From NCBI GenBank assembly GCA_023666665.1, contig JAMPBN010000001.1, positions 82,946 through 146,945 of the forward strand: DNA of 64,000 nucleotides. Direction: 5' to 3'. The stretch comes from Prevotella sp. Its GTDB lineage: Bacteria; Bacteroidota; Bacteroidia; Bacteroidales; Muribaculaceae. The notes under the pieces are model-generated. The model was not told where the DNA came from, ran no database searches, and saw only the letters and a list, made by a program, of their open reading frames with translations. A program made the translations under genes and the position numbers. Shown here in pieces: positions 53,750 to 63,400 of this stretch (positions are counted from its first letter, which is position 1; every line of letters starts with the position of its first letter).

Positions 53750-55173
53750 ACATTCCGGAAAAGGACATACCGACGCTGCGACTCGTAGGCGACGCCGCCG
53801 ACGAGCTCGGACTCGACGCTTATACCGTTGGGGGATACGTGCGCGACTGCATACTTGAGCGCCACTCCAAGGATATTGACTTCGTGACCGTGGGTTCTGG
53901 AATTGAGCTGGCTAAAGCCGTGAGCAAGCGTCTGGGCAAGGGGGTACACCTGAGCGTGTTCAAAAACTTCGGCACGGCGCGGGTGACCTGTCACAATCTG
54001 GAACTGGAGTTTGTCGGAGCACGTAAGGAAAGCTACTCCCACGACTCGCGCAAGCCGATAGTGGAAGACGGCACTCTGGAAGACGACATTTCGCGCCGCG
54101 ACTTCACGGTAAACGCCCTGGCCATGCGCGTCAATGCCGACGGCTTCGGGGGGATTGTAGACCTCTACGGTGGCCTGTTAGATATTGAGCGCCGCGTACT
54201 CCGGACTCCTCTCGACCCCGACGTGACGTTCTCTGACGACCCGCTGCGCATGATGCGCGCCGTGCGCTTCGCAACGCAGCTGCGCTTTGCAATCGACGGC
54301 ATAACCTATGAGGGGATATGCCGCAACGCCTCGCGACTTGAAATCATATCGCGCGAACGCATTGCCGACGAGCTTAACAAGATTATGCGCTCCGCAAAGC
54401 CGTCGATTGGCTGGCGCCTGCTCCTTGACACCGGCCTGCTGCGCTACATTCTTCCGGAGTTGGAAGAGATGCAGAAAGTTGACGTGGTCAACGGCCGCGC
54501 CCATAAAGACAACTTTGACCACACGATGAAGGTGCTTGACAAAGTTGCCGAAAAGTCTGACGACCTGTGGCTGCGCTGGGCTGCGCTGCTCCACGACATT
54601 GCCAAGCCGCGCACCAAGCGTTGGGACCCGAAAATCGGCTGGACATTCCATAACCACAACTTTGTGGGGGCGAAGATGGTGCCGGGGATTTTCCGCGACC
54701 TCAAGCTGCCGATGGGCGAGCCGATGAAGTTCGTGCAAAATATGGTGGAGCTGCATATGCGCCCGATAATCCTGTCGGAAGAAATCGTTACCGACAGCGC
54801 CGTGCGCCGACTGCTTTTTGACGCGGGCGACGACATAGACCGGCTGATGACGCTCTGCGAGGCCGACATCACCACCGGGCGCCCCGAGAAGCTGCGGAAG
54901 TGTCTGGACAACTTTGCGATAGTGCGCCGCAAGCTCGTGGAGCTTGAAGAGCGTGACCGGATACGCAATTTCCAGCCGCCCATCACCGGCAACGACATTA
55001 TGGAAGTGTTCGGCATTCCACCCTCGCAGCCCATCAAGGTAATCAAGGAGGCCATCAAGGATGCGATTCTCGACGGCAAGATTCCCAACGACCGCCGCGC
55101 CGCCTACGAATATATGCTCCCGATAGCCCGCGAAATCGGACTTACACAACAGAAAGAACTATGTATCGAGTAA
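53746..55173 (+). CDS. cca: CCA-adding tRNA nucleotidyltransferase with HD domain
   Basis: The 475-residue protein has the polymerase-beta head (AYTVGGYVRDCILERHSKDI and DIDFV carrying the catalytic Asp pair), the RRDFTVNALAM block, the DPLRMMRAVRFATQL neck, and an HD domain with LLHDIAKPRTKRWD. It repairs or adds the 3' CCA of tRNAs. The start is ATG 53746 in the ATGA overlap with the peptidase gene. Confidence 0.95.
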   Translation: MNIPEKDIPTLRLVGDAADELGLDAYTVGGYVRDCILERHSKDIDFVTVGSGIELAKAVSKRLGKGVHLSVFKNFGTARVTCHNLELEFVGARKESYSHDSRKPIVEDGTLEDDISRRDFTVNALAMRVNADGFGGIVDLYGGLLDIERRVLRTPLDPDVTFSDDPLRMMRAVRFATQLRFAIDGITYEGICRNASRLEIISRERIADELNKIMRSAKPSIGWRLLLDTGLLRYILPELEEMQKVDVVNGRAHKDNFDHTMKVLDKVAEKSDDLWLRWAALLHDIAKPRTKRWDPKIGWTFHNHNFVGAKMVPGIFRDLKLPMGEPMKFVQNMVELHMRPIILSEEIVTDSAVRRLLFDAGDDIDRLMTLCEADITTGRPEKLRKCLDNFAIVRRKLVELEERDRIRNFQPPITGNDIMEVFGIPPSQPIKVIKEAIKDAILDGKIPNDRRAAYEYMLPIAREIGLTQQKELCIE

Positions 55174-55490
55174 CCAAACGATTAGAAATATCCGCATCAC
55201 ATTCGCTGACACTCAATTATCAGAGCAAGTGCAGCAATCTGCACGGCCACAACTGGATAATCACAGTAACGTGTCAAGCCGAGGAGCTTAACGCCAACGG
55301 TATGGTTGAGGACTTTTCGGAAATCAAGCAGCGCATAACCTCGCAGCTTGACCACGCCAATCTCAACGAGGTGTTGCCGTTTAACCCCACGGCCGAAAAC
55401 ATTGCCCGCTGGATTTGCGACCAAATCCCCACCTGCGTGCGCGTCGACATCCAAGAATCCGAAGGCAACACTGCCTCATACTTCGTATGA
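55161..55490 (+). CDS. queD: 6-carboxy-tetrahydropterin synthase
   Basis: The 109-residue protein has SASHSLTLNY with the first zinc His, CSNLHGHNWIITV with the other two, and the catalytic Cys before them. The C-terminal PTAENIARWICDQI is also conserved. It makes 6-carboxy-5,6,7,8-tetrahydropterin in queuosine synthesis. It overlaps cca by 13 bases and the queE start by four. Confidence 0.94.
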   Translation: MYRVTKRLEISASHSLTLNYQSKCSNLHGHNWIITVTCQAEELNANGMVEDFSEIKQRITSQLDHANLNEVLPFNPTAENIARWICDQIPTCVRVDIQESEGNTASYFV

Positions 55491-56074
55491 ACAACTCCCC
55501 ACTGCCCACTGCCCACTGCCCACTTTATAGGGTAAACGAGGTTTTTTATTCCCTGCAGGGCGAGGGCGTTTGGACAGGATGCGCTGCGGTTTTTGTGAGG
55601 CTGAGCGGGTGCAACAGGGCGTGTGAGTTTTGCGACACGGATTTTCGCTCGTTCACCGAGATGAGCGAGGCGGAGATTGTGGCCGAAGTTTGCAAGTATC
55701 CCGCGGAGATGGTGGTGATTACCGGCGGAGAGCCCGCGCTGCAACTCACGGAATCACTGGTTGATGCTCTACACGCGGCATCAAAGAAAGTTCACGTTGA
55801 AACCAACGGCTCGCTGCCTCTGCCAGCCAACGTTGATTGGGTAACCTGCTCGCCCAAATTACCTCCCTACGACATTACGCGCATCGACGAACTTAAAGTG
55901 GTGCTGACTGCCGACTGCGACCCCGAGGCCGTTGCCGCACAACTGCCCTCGGCATCAGCTTATTGCCTTCAGCCACTAAGTTGCACAAATACGGCAGAAT
56001 GCGTCGGCTACATCAAGGCGCATCCGCGCTGGCGGCTCTCGCTCCAAACCCACAAACTCATAGACATTCCCTAA
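55487..56074 (+). CDS. queE: 7-carboxy-7-deazaguanine synthase
   Basis: The 195-residue radical-SAM enzyme has VNEVFYSLQGEGVWTGCAAV, the cluster motif CNRACEFCDTDF near residue 46, and VITGGEPALQ. It performs the ring contraction in queuosine synthesis. The start must be ATG 55487, since no other normal start codon exists before the conserved block. The first 14 residues (MNNSPLPTAHCPLY) are therefore encoded largely by a heptad repeat, an unusual N-terminus for this family. Confidence 0.94.
   Translation: MNNSPLPTAHCPLYRVNEVFYSLQGEGVWTGCAAVFVRLSGCNRACEFCDTDFRSFTEMSEAEIVAEVCKYPAEMVVITGGEPALQLTESLVDALHAASKKVHVETNGSLPLPANVDWVTCSPKLPPYDITRIDELKVVLTADCDPEAVAAQLPSASAYCLQPLSCTNTAECVGYIKAHPRWRLSLQTHKLIDIP
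55494..55521 (+). repeat. Heptad tandem array, unit ACTGCCC, inside queE
   Basis: ACTCCCC followed by three exact ACTGCCC units. It lies within the first codons of queE, directly after the queD stop, and has no in-frame stop codon. Confidence 0.88.
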
Positions 56075-56086
56075 CCTCTTGGATAG

Positions 56087-57244
56087 ATGAAAAGGGTTGC
56101 CATAATATTTCCGAATTATGCCGTAGGGGGAGCCGAAACGGTGACCAATATGCTGGCGGAGGCTTTGCGAACTCGCGGTTTTGAATTTGTTTTGGTCACA
56201 TCAGGCTCTAAAGCTGAGGTTAAATCAGCTGCTTTTTCTGAAGTATTGGCACTTGACTTCCTGACATCGCGCTATGACCCGACCGTGACCGCACGTCTTG
56301 CCGAGGCTTTGCAACCACTTAACATTGACATTATCTGGCTGGCTGTGGACGAACTTGCCGCTATTCGGAGTTTGCGCAAGGCGCTGAGCCCCGGAGGAAA
56401 GATAATTTATCACCTGCACGGCGTACCGTTTTATCAGGCCACCATCAAGGCGGCTTATCACGACAACCCTAACAATCCGGTGGCAATAGCCAAGTGGTTC
56501 TTTTTCAAACACCTGCGCGAAAATCTGTTTAAGTCTTACACCCGGCGCTACATTAAGCGCACGCGCCAAACGGCATCCGATGTAGATTCATTCATCACAC
56601 TATCAGAAGGCTACACCCGGGAACTGGTCGATAAATTCCCTGAATATGCCGCAAAATTTCAGACGATACACAACCCGATTGCCGAAAGTGGCGACATTGT
56701 AGTTCCGGAGAAGAAGACTGAAATCCTCTATCTTGGCAGATTGACCCGCGCAGACAAACACCCGGATTTACTGCTTAAAATCTTTGCCAAAGTTGCTGCC
56801 GCGCATCCGCAGTGGACGCTGAAAATTGTTGGCGACGGCCCTGAGCGCGAGCACCTTGAGCGACTGGCCAAGAAACTTCATATAGACCGACAGACGCAGT
56901 TCACCGGTTTCACCTCAACACCGGCGGAACATTTGGCCACAGCATCAATTCTTTGCCTTACCTCGAAATGCGAAAGTTGGGGGATGGTACTGATTGAAGC
57001 TATGCAATATGGCGTTACGCCAGTGGCATTCAACTGCTCTGCCGGGGTTGAAGAAGTGCTTTCAGACGGACGCGGCATATTGGTGCCACCCGGCAAAATC
57101 AACACTTACGCCGACGAAGTCAACAGACTGATTGACAACCCTAAGAGTAGGCAACAGATTTGCAGCAATCACGCAGATTTCATCAAGTCATTATCCATTA
57201 AAAACATTGTAACGCAATGGGAGAAACTTCTGCAAAATCAATAG
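56087..57244 (+). CDS. Glycosyltransferase family 4, first tandem copy
   Basis: The 385-residue protein has an N-terminal FPNYAVGGAETVTNMLAEAL (glycine loop) and a GT-B C-terminal half with ILYLGRLTRADKHPDLLLKI, VGDGPEREHLERLAKKL and the donor-site stretch CESWGMVLIEAMQYGVTPVA. It starts 13 bases after queE. The following gene is a close paralogue with the same motifs, pointing to tandem duplication. Donor and acceptor are unknown. Confidence 0.9.
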   Translation: MKRVAIIFPNYAVGGAETVTNMLAEALRTRGFEFVLVTSGSKAEVKSAAFSEVLALDFLTSRYDPTVTARLAEALQPLNIDIIWLAVDELAAIRSLRKALSPGGKIIYHLHGVPFYQATIKAAYHDNPNNPVAIAKWFFFKHLRENLFKSYTRRYIKRTRQTASDVDSFITLSEGYTRELVDKFPEYAAKFQTIHNPIAESGDIVVPEKKTEILYLGRLTRADKHPDLLLKIFAKVAAAHPQWTLKIVGDGPEREHLERLAKKLHIDRQTQFTGFTSTPAEHLATASILCLTSKCESWGMVLIEAMQYGVTPVAFNCSAGVEEVLSDGRGILVPPGKINTYADEVNRLIDNPKSRQQICSNHADFIKSLSIKNIVTQWEKLLQNQ

Positions 57245-58413
57245 CGCGGGTTAGGGTTGCGGCAGTACTGCCCTCATACTTCGGAGGGGGCGAAACGGTG
57301 ACCAACGCATTGGTTAAAGCCCTCAGACCGAAGGGTTATGAGTTCATTTTAATCACCCACGCCGCAAATGCTGAAAAACGCTCCGAAGTAATCCGGGAGA
57401 TGTTTGACGACTGCGTTGGCGTTGATATTGACCTGGCGCACTATTCGTTAAGCACGACCAAGGTGTTGACCGAGATTCTGCGTCCGCTCAAGATTGATAT
57501 TCTTTGGCTCATCGGCGATGAGTTCAGCAATATTCCGACTTTACGCGAAGCGCTGAATCCCGGTGCAAAAATATTTTACCACCTTCACAGCGTGCCATTT
57601 TATCAGGCAAAGTTAAAAGACACTTTCCACGGCAAGAGGTCAAACATCGCGGCATATGCGGGCTGGTTTTTAATTAAGCACTTGCGCGAAAAGCTGTTTA
57701 ACTCATACCAACTGAGGTATATGCAGCGCTCGCGCCAAACTGCCGCCGATACCGACCGCTTCATAACCATTAGCCAGGGCTACACCCGGCAACTTGCAGC
57801 GTTGAATCCCGACTTGGCAGCAAAATTCCTAACCATACATAACCCTCTGATTCAGCGCACCGGAACGTTTTCGCTGATAGAAAAGCAGAATGAAATACTG
57901 TTTCTCGGTCGCTTGACCCGGGCAGACAAGCGCCCGGATTTGCTGCTTAAAATATTTGCCAAGGTAGCTTCGTCACATCCTCAATGGCAGCTGAAGATTG
58001 TTGGCGACGGCCCTGAACGCCAAAATCTTGAGCAACTCGCCCGGGAACTTCACATTGACCGTCAGACTCAGTTTGTCGGCTATTCCGCAAACCCGGCCGA
58101 ACACCTTGCTGCGGCATCAATTCTATGTATGACTTCGGCATTTGAGGGCTGGGGAATGGCGCTGGTCGAGGCGCTGCAATATGGAGTAGCACCAATGGCA
58201 TTCAACTGCTCGGCCGGGGTTGAGGAAATTCTGACTGACGGCAGAGGCATACTCGTGCCACCCGGCGAGATTGACCGCTACGCAGCCGAACTCGCCCGGC
58301 TAATGGACTCAGCCGTACTGCGTCAAGAACTTGTTGGCTCGGCATCAAAATTTTTGAAGTCACTTTCAATCACCAATATTGCTCCGCAATGGGAACAGCT
58401 TTTTAATGAGTAA
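57217..58413 (+). CDS. Glycosyltransferase family 4, second tandem copy
   Basis: The 398-residue protein aligns over its whole length with the previous gene, for example ILFLGRLTRADKRPDLLLKI and AEHLAAASILCMTSAFEGWG. Glu in FEGWGMALVEA keeps the GT4 E-x7-E pattern, whereas the first copy has CESWGMVLIEA. It begins 28 bases inside the previous gene. It probably acts on the same glycan at another step. Confidence 0.9.
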   Translation: MGETSAKSIARVRVAAVLPSYFGGGETVTNALVKALRPKGYEFILITHAANAEKRSEVIREMFDDCVGVDIDLAHYSLSTTKVLTEILRPLKIDILWLIGDEFSNIPTLREALNPGAKIFYHLHSVPFYQAKLKDTFHGKRSNIAAYAGWFLIKHLREKLFNSYQLRYMQRSRQTAADTDRFITISQGYTRQLAALNPDLAAKFLTIHNPLIQRTGTFSLIEKQNEILFLGRLTRADKRPDLLLKIFAKVASSHPQWQLKIVGDGPERQNLEQLARELHIDRQTQFVGYSANPAEHLAAASILCMTSAFEGWGMALVEALQYGVAPMAFNCSAGVEEILTDGRGILVPPGEIDRYAAELARLMDSAVLRQELVGSASKFLKSLSITNIAPQWEQLFNE

Positions 58414-59641
58414 GAAAGAAGAAAACCACCTTATCCGCAATCTGCGCCGCGCGCCCGGTTCTGCTGCGCTGAAGATGAAAAAATGGTATTACCGACACAT
58501 TTTTATGCCGGCAAAGCTACGCTCCGTTCGTAAGAAAGAGCGCATCAGGGTGGTTTTTGTGGTTGCCAATCTCAGCTGCTGGAAAACGGAGTCGCTCTAT
58601 CAGGCAATGTTGGCCAACAAACGCTTCGAGCCGATATTGCTGGTTCTCGGATTTATCGGAAAACCGGACTTTGAAAACATCGAAACATATTTCCGCACCA
58701 AGGGCTACGACTACAAAAAGATTTCAGACGAACAGACAATTTGCAGCGCACTGCATCCGGATATTATTTTCTATCAGCAGCCATATGAGGATATACTTCC
58801 GGTCAAACATATGTATTACAACAATATGGGTGCGCTGTTTTGCTACGTATCGTACTCAATGCGTAGCACGCTCAACATACTGAACACAAACATAAAGTTC
58901 AACCGAATTTGCTGGCAAGTGTATTACGAAAATGAGCTGAATCTGACGACGTATAGCAACATCAACCCCAAATACACTGCCGCCGGATTGGTTACCGGCC
59001 TGCCGGTAATGGACGACCTGATACAGCCGAGCGAAAACTTTCCGGACCCATGGAAACCATCGCCCGGGAAGAAACGCATAATCTACGCACCACACCACTC
59101 TATCGACAATGACCCGCTGTTCCATACGGCAACATTTCTTGAAACCGGGCCGGTAATGCTCGAAATGGCCGAGAAATATGCCGACAGGGTGCAATGGGCA
59201 TTCAAGCCGCACCCGTTTTTGCGCGTCAAGCTCGAAAAAGTCTGGGGCAAAGAAGCCACCGACGAATATTTCAACCGCTGGGCAAACGTAGAGTGGAGCC
59301 AATATGAATCAGGCGAATATATGGGACTGTTCAAGCACTCGGATGCGATGATTCACGATTGCGGATCGTTTACCATAGAATACCTCTACACGGAAAAGCC
59401 GGTGATGTATCTGACACTTGACCACAAGCTGCCTCAGGAATACAACGAGATGAATCTGCGGGCGCTCGACGTTCACTATCAGGGCAATACCCGCGAGGCC
59501 ATTGAGCAGTTCATCTGCGACGTGCTGGCCGGCAATGATCCCAAGCGCTATGAGCGCGAGGCTTATCGCCGCAATTATCTCGTTCCGCCGGGCAACACCT
59601 CTGCCTGCCAAAACATCATCACCGCCATTCTCGGAAAATAA
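58406..59641 (+). CDS. CDP-glycerol glycerophosphotransferase-like protein (TagB/TagF family)
   Basis: The 411-residue protein starts at ATG 58406, eight bases inside the previous gene. The C-terminal half shows RIIYAPHHSIDNDPLFHTAT, WAFKPHPFLRVKL, SDAMIHDCGSFTIEYLYTEK and PVMYLTLDH, the His and Ser/Asp rich blocks of TagB/TagF enzymes. These link glycerol- or ribitol-phosphate in teichoic acids. In a Gram-negative organism the product is more likely a phosphorylated surface polysaccharide. It is coupled to two GT4 genes, so the three form a small glycan cassette. Confidence 0.85.
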   Translation: MSKKEENHLIRNLRRAPGSAALKMKKWYYRHIFMPAKLRSVRKKERIRVVFVVANLSCWKTESLYQAMLANKRFEPILLVLGFIGKPDFENIETYFRTKGYDYKKISDEQTICSALHPDIIFYQQPYEDILPVKHMYYNNMGALFCYVSYSMRSTLNILNTNIKFNRICWQVYYENELNLTTYSNINPKYTAAGLVTGLPVMDDLIQPSENFPDPWKPSPGKKRIIYAPHHSIDNDPLFHTATFLETGPVMLEMAEKYADRVQWAFKPHPFLRVKLEKVWGKEATDEYFNRWANVEWSQYESGEYMGLFKHSDAMIHDCGSFTIEYLYTEKPVMYLTLDHKLPQEYNEMNLRALDVHYQGNTREAIEQFICDVLAGNDPKRYEREAYRRNYLVPPGNTSACQNIITAILGK

Positions 59642-59661
59642 GGTGCATTGTTTGCAAAAAA

Positions 59662-59693
59662 TTTGGAAATTTAAGCAAAAATGCCTACCTTTG
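59662..59693 (+). promoter_or_regulatory. Promoter of the GNAT module
   Basis: TTTG at 59662-59665, a 20-base spacer and TACCTTTG at 59686-59693; ATG at 59724. Confidence 0.75.
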
Positions 59694-59723
59694 CGTTATT
59701 CAATAATATAGACAATAATCGCA

Positions 59724-59921
59724 ATGATACGTTCAATTCCTAATCCACCTATGGGTCGTGAAGATATTTCACGATTTAGAGCCACCTTGGAGAAGCATCT
59801 CCGGGAACGCTACAGTATGGAAGAACAACGCCAGATAGAACGCCGAAGGATTCGGTCTAAAGCTATTGCGAATAAAATAATATCAAATTGCGGTGGCAAG
59901 AATCCCCTACTCGGAAATTGA
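59724..59921 (+). CDS. Small basic protein upstream of GNAT, possible antitoxin
   Basis: The 65-residue protein starts MIRSIPNPPMGREDISRFRA. A helical, very basic middle (REDISRF to RRRIRSKAIANK) is predicted. It is not a ribbon-helix-helix that I can recognise. It has its own promoter and overlaps the next start by 29 bases. Pairing of a small basic protein with a GNAT enzyme resembles toxin-antitoxin gene order, but nothing more supports that. Confidence 0.6.
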   Translation: MIRSIPNPPMGREDISRFRATLEKHLRERYSMEEQRQIERRRIRSKAIANKIISNCGGKNPLLGN

Positions 59922-60459
59922 TTTTCACATAAGACTTATGACTGATGCAGACTATGAAAATATGTCTGCATTTTCTTGCGGCGACACTGAATTGGATAAT
60001 TTTTTCAGAAATGAGGTCAGAGAATGCGTTAATAAGCATTATCTGGCAGCTTACTCTGTGCTATCCCCAAAGGAAGAAATAATAGCCGCATTTACTCTAA
60101 TGAACGATGCCCTCATGATAGAGAGCCAAACCGCCAAAGAAGATTTCATAGATGATATGCGGTTTGAAACAGAACCCGACATCGTTGATTTTTTCAAACG
60201 ACAAACTTCTTATCCGGCAATCAACATCGGACACCTTGGCACAGCGTCCCCTCACCAATGCAAAGGAATTGGAATGGCCATCATAGAACTGGTGGCAAAT
60301 ACCTTTCAAGAATATAAGCAGGCGGGTTGTCAGTTTATCACGGTAGATGCCCTAAATAATAGCCGAACAACCAGGTTTTACCTTGATAACGGTTTTTATT
60401 TTCAGACCAACAAAGACTTTTATTCTTCAACCAGGCGAATGTATAGAATCCTAAATTAA
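59893..60459 (+). CDS. GNAT-family N-acetyltransferase
   Basis: The 188-residue protein starts with GTG 59893; ATG 59938 is an alternative that would cut the first strand. The early FSCGDTELDNFFRNEV block is typical of the GNAT group that includes TacT/AtaT-type tRNA-acetylating toxins. The acetyl-CoA loop is HQCKGIGMAIIELVANTF near residue 120. The C-terminal strand RFYLDNGFYFQTN is also present. This patch is AT-richer than the flanking genes. It may be a toxin or an ordinary acetyltransferase. Confidence 0.82.
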   Translation: MARIPYSEIDFHIRLMTDADYENMSAFSCGDTELDNFFRNEVRECVNKHYLAAYSVLSPKEEIIAAFTLMNDALMIESQTAKEDFIDDMRFETEPDIVDFFKRQTSYPAINIGHLGTASPHQCKGIGMAIIELVANTFQEYKQAGCQFITVDALNNSRTTRFYLDNGFYFQTNKDFYSSTRRMYRILN

Positions 60460-60461
60460 AT

Positions 60462-63400
60462 ATGAAACAGTTATTTTTTGCTATTGCTATTGCCGCTACG
60501 GTTGCGGCATCGGCAGCCGACGCGCCTCTGTGGCTGCGCAATGCGGCAATTTCGCCTGACGGCACCACTATTGCATTTACCTACAAGGGAGATATTTACT
60601 CCGTGCCGGTTGGCGGCGGCCGCGCCACGCAGCTGACTTCCGACCCGGCATTTGACACCAAGCCTTTCTGGAGCCCTGACGGCAAGCAGATTGCATTCAA
60701 CTCCGACCGCCAGCAGGGTATGGACGTTTTCGTGATGCCCTCAACGGGCGGCACTCCGCGCCGCATCACCACCAACTCTGCCAAAGAGACGCTGCTGGGC
60801 TGGTCGGGCAATGACACAATCCTGTTTTCAGGAAATCTGATGCCCGCAGTCAACGCCATGCAGGGGGCATTTCAGACGCAGGTCTACAAGGTGGGAGTTT
60901 CCACCCCCTCGCGCCCCGAAATGCTGGCATCCTGGCCGATGCAGGCAGCCAGCGTGGACCCCAAGGGCCGCATTCTCTATCAAGACCGCAAGGGATATGA
61001 AGACGTGCTGCGCAAGCACGAACACTCGTCGGGTACGGCAGACGTTTGGCTCTACGAAAACGGTAGATACACGCAGCGAACCCACTCAAACGTTCAGAAT
61101 CAAAACCCCATATGGGCCTCAGGCAATGACTTTTATTACCTGAGCGAGGAGAGCAACGGCACGATGAACGTGCATCGCCGCACATTGGGAGCAACCGCCG
61201 CCACTGCGCTGACAAAGTTTGAGCGCCACCCGGTGCGTTCACTTTCGGCAGCCGACAACGGCACTCTGGCATTCTCGTGGAACGGCGAACTCTACACCCT
61301 GGCTCCCGGAGCCACAGAGCCGCAGAAGGTCAATGTTGAAATCATTGCCGATAAATATCGCCCCGAAATCGAGAAATCGAACTCGGGCTACAGCGCATCG
61401 TCGGTGTCGGTAAGTCCCGACGGCGAAGAAGTCGCGTTCATTCATCGCGGCGACGTTTACGTCACCTCGGTAAAATATAAAACCACCAAGCGCATAACCA
61501 ACACTCCGGAGCAGGAGCGCAACGTTGACTTTGCCCCCGACGGCCGTTCGTTGGTCTACGACTCGGAGCGCGGCGGCCTGTGGCAACTCTTCACCGCATC
61601 GCTCACCGACAAGAACGAGAAGCACTTCACCTATGCCAACTCCATTGAGGAGAAGCTGCTTTATGCCTCGCCCGACGCTCTGCCGGCATTTCAGCCGGCA
61701 TATTCGCCCGACGGCAAAAAGGTGGCATTTCTTGAAAACCGCACCGCGCTGCGCACCATTGATGCCGACAACGGCAAACACGCGACCACGGTGCTTGACG
61801 GCAAATATAACTATTCTTATACCGACGGTGACGTGTCATATGAATGGGCACCCGACTCGCGTTGGTTCCTGATTGACTATATTGGCATCGGCGGCTGGAA
61901 CAATACCGATATCGCACTGGTTAGCGCCGACGGCAAAGAGGTTATAGATCTGACCGAGAGCGGCTATTCCGACGGCGGAGCCAAGTGGGCAATGGGCGGC
62001 AAAGCGTTGCTCTGGAGCACCGACCGCAACGGCTATCGCAGCCACGGCTCATGGGGTTCGCAGCGCGATGTTTATGCGATGTTTCTTGACCCCGAAGCGT
62101 ATGACCGCTTCCGCATGAGCGAGGAGGAAATTGCCCTTGCCGACGCCGACAAGAAAGATGACAAAAAAGACGACGACAACAAGGACGAAGACAAAGAGAA
62201 AAAAGAAAAGGTTAAACCCCTCGAATTTGAATTGCCAAACGCCAAATATCGCACAGTGCGCCTGACTCCCGGAGCGGGCAGCTATGCCGACTATCTGCTC
62301 AACAAAGACGGCTCCAAGTTCTACTATCTGAGCGGCGGCGACCTGTGGGTGAAAGACACCAAGAAGGGCGACACCAAGGTGCTGACCAAAGGAGCCGGCT
62401 ACAGCTCGCTGGTACCCGACAAGAAGGGAGAAAACGCCTATCTCGGAGGCTGGCAGATTGCCAAAATCAACCTTGGCAGCGGCGGCAAGGAAACAGTAGA
62501 GTTCGATGCCGAGCGCGACTACTCTCCGGCCCGCGAACGCGAATATATGTTCGACCATATGCACAAGCAAGTGAAAGACAAGTTCTACGACCCGAATCTC
62601 CACGGAGTTGACTGGGAGTTCTATGGCCGGGAATATCGCCGCTTTTTGCCTCACATAGACAATAATTATGACTTTGCCGAATTGCTCTCGGAGATTCTCG
62701 GCGAGCTGAACGCCTCGCACACGGGCGGTCGCTACGGCGGCAGCTATGCTTATCGTCAGACTGCCTCGTTAGGTGCTTTCTTCGATCCTAATTACGACGG
62801 CAAAGGACTGAAAGTCACCGAAGTGATAAATCGCGGACCGTTGGCCACCAAGAGCGCCTCGGTTAAGCCCGGCGACGTAATCATAGCAATTGACGGCACT
62901 GAAATTGCTCCCGGAGCCGACTATTATCCGCTGCTCGAAAACAAAATCGGCAAGCGCACACGCCTCACCATCAAGCGCAAGGGGGGAAAGACTGAAGACA
63001 TCACCGTGAAACCCACCTCGCAGGGAGCAGTTTCCAACCTGCTCTATCGCCGCTGGGTTGAGCGCAACCAGGCCTATGTTGACTCCCTGTCGGGTGGCCG
63101 TATCGGCTACGTTCACGTTGAGGGAATGGACTCGCCGAGCTTCCGCGAGGTATTCTCCGAACTGCTCGGCAAGTATCGCAATCGCGATGCCGTGGTGGTT
63201 GACACGCGCTGGAACGGCGGCGGCTGGCTCCACAACGACATTGCCGTCCTGCTCAGCGGCAAGGAATACGTGCGCTTCACTCCGCGAGGCCAGTATATCG
63301 GTTCGGAGCCGTTCACGCAGTGGACCAAGCCGTCGGCAATGCTAGTCAACGAAAGCAACTACTCCGATGCCCACGGCACTCCCTTCGTCTACAAGACCCT

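Noticed and set aside
54178-55149. 323-codon open frame antisense to cca
   Set aside because: No motif, and it fully overlaps conserved cca domains.
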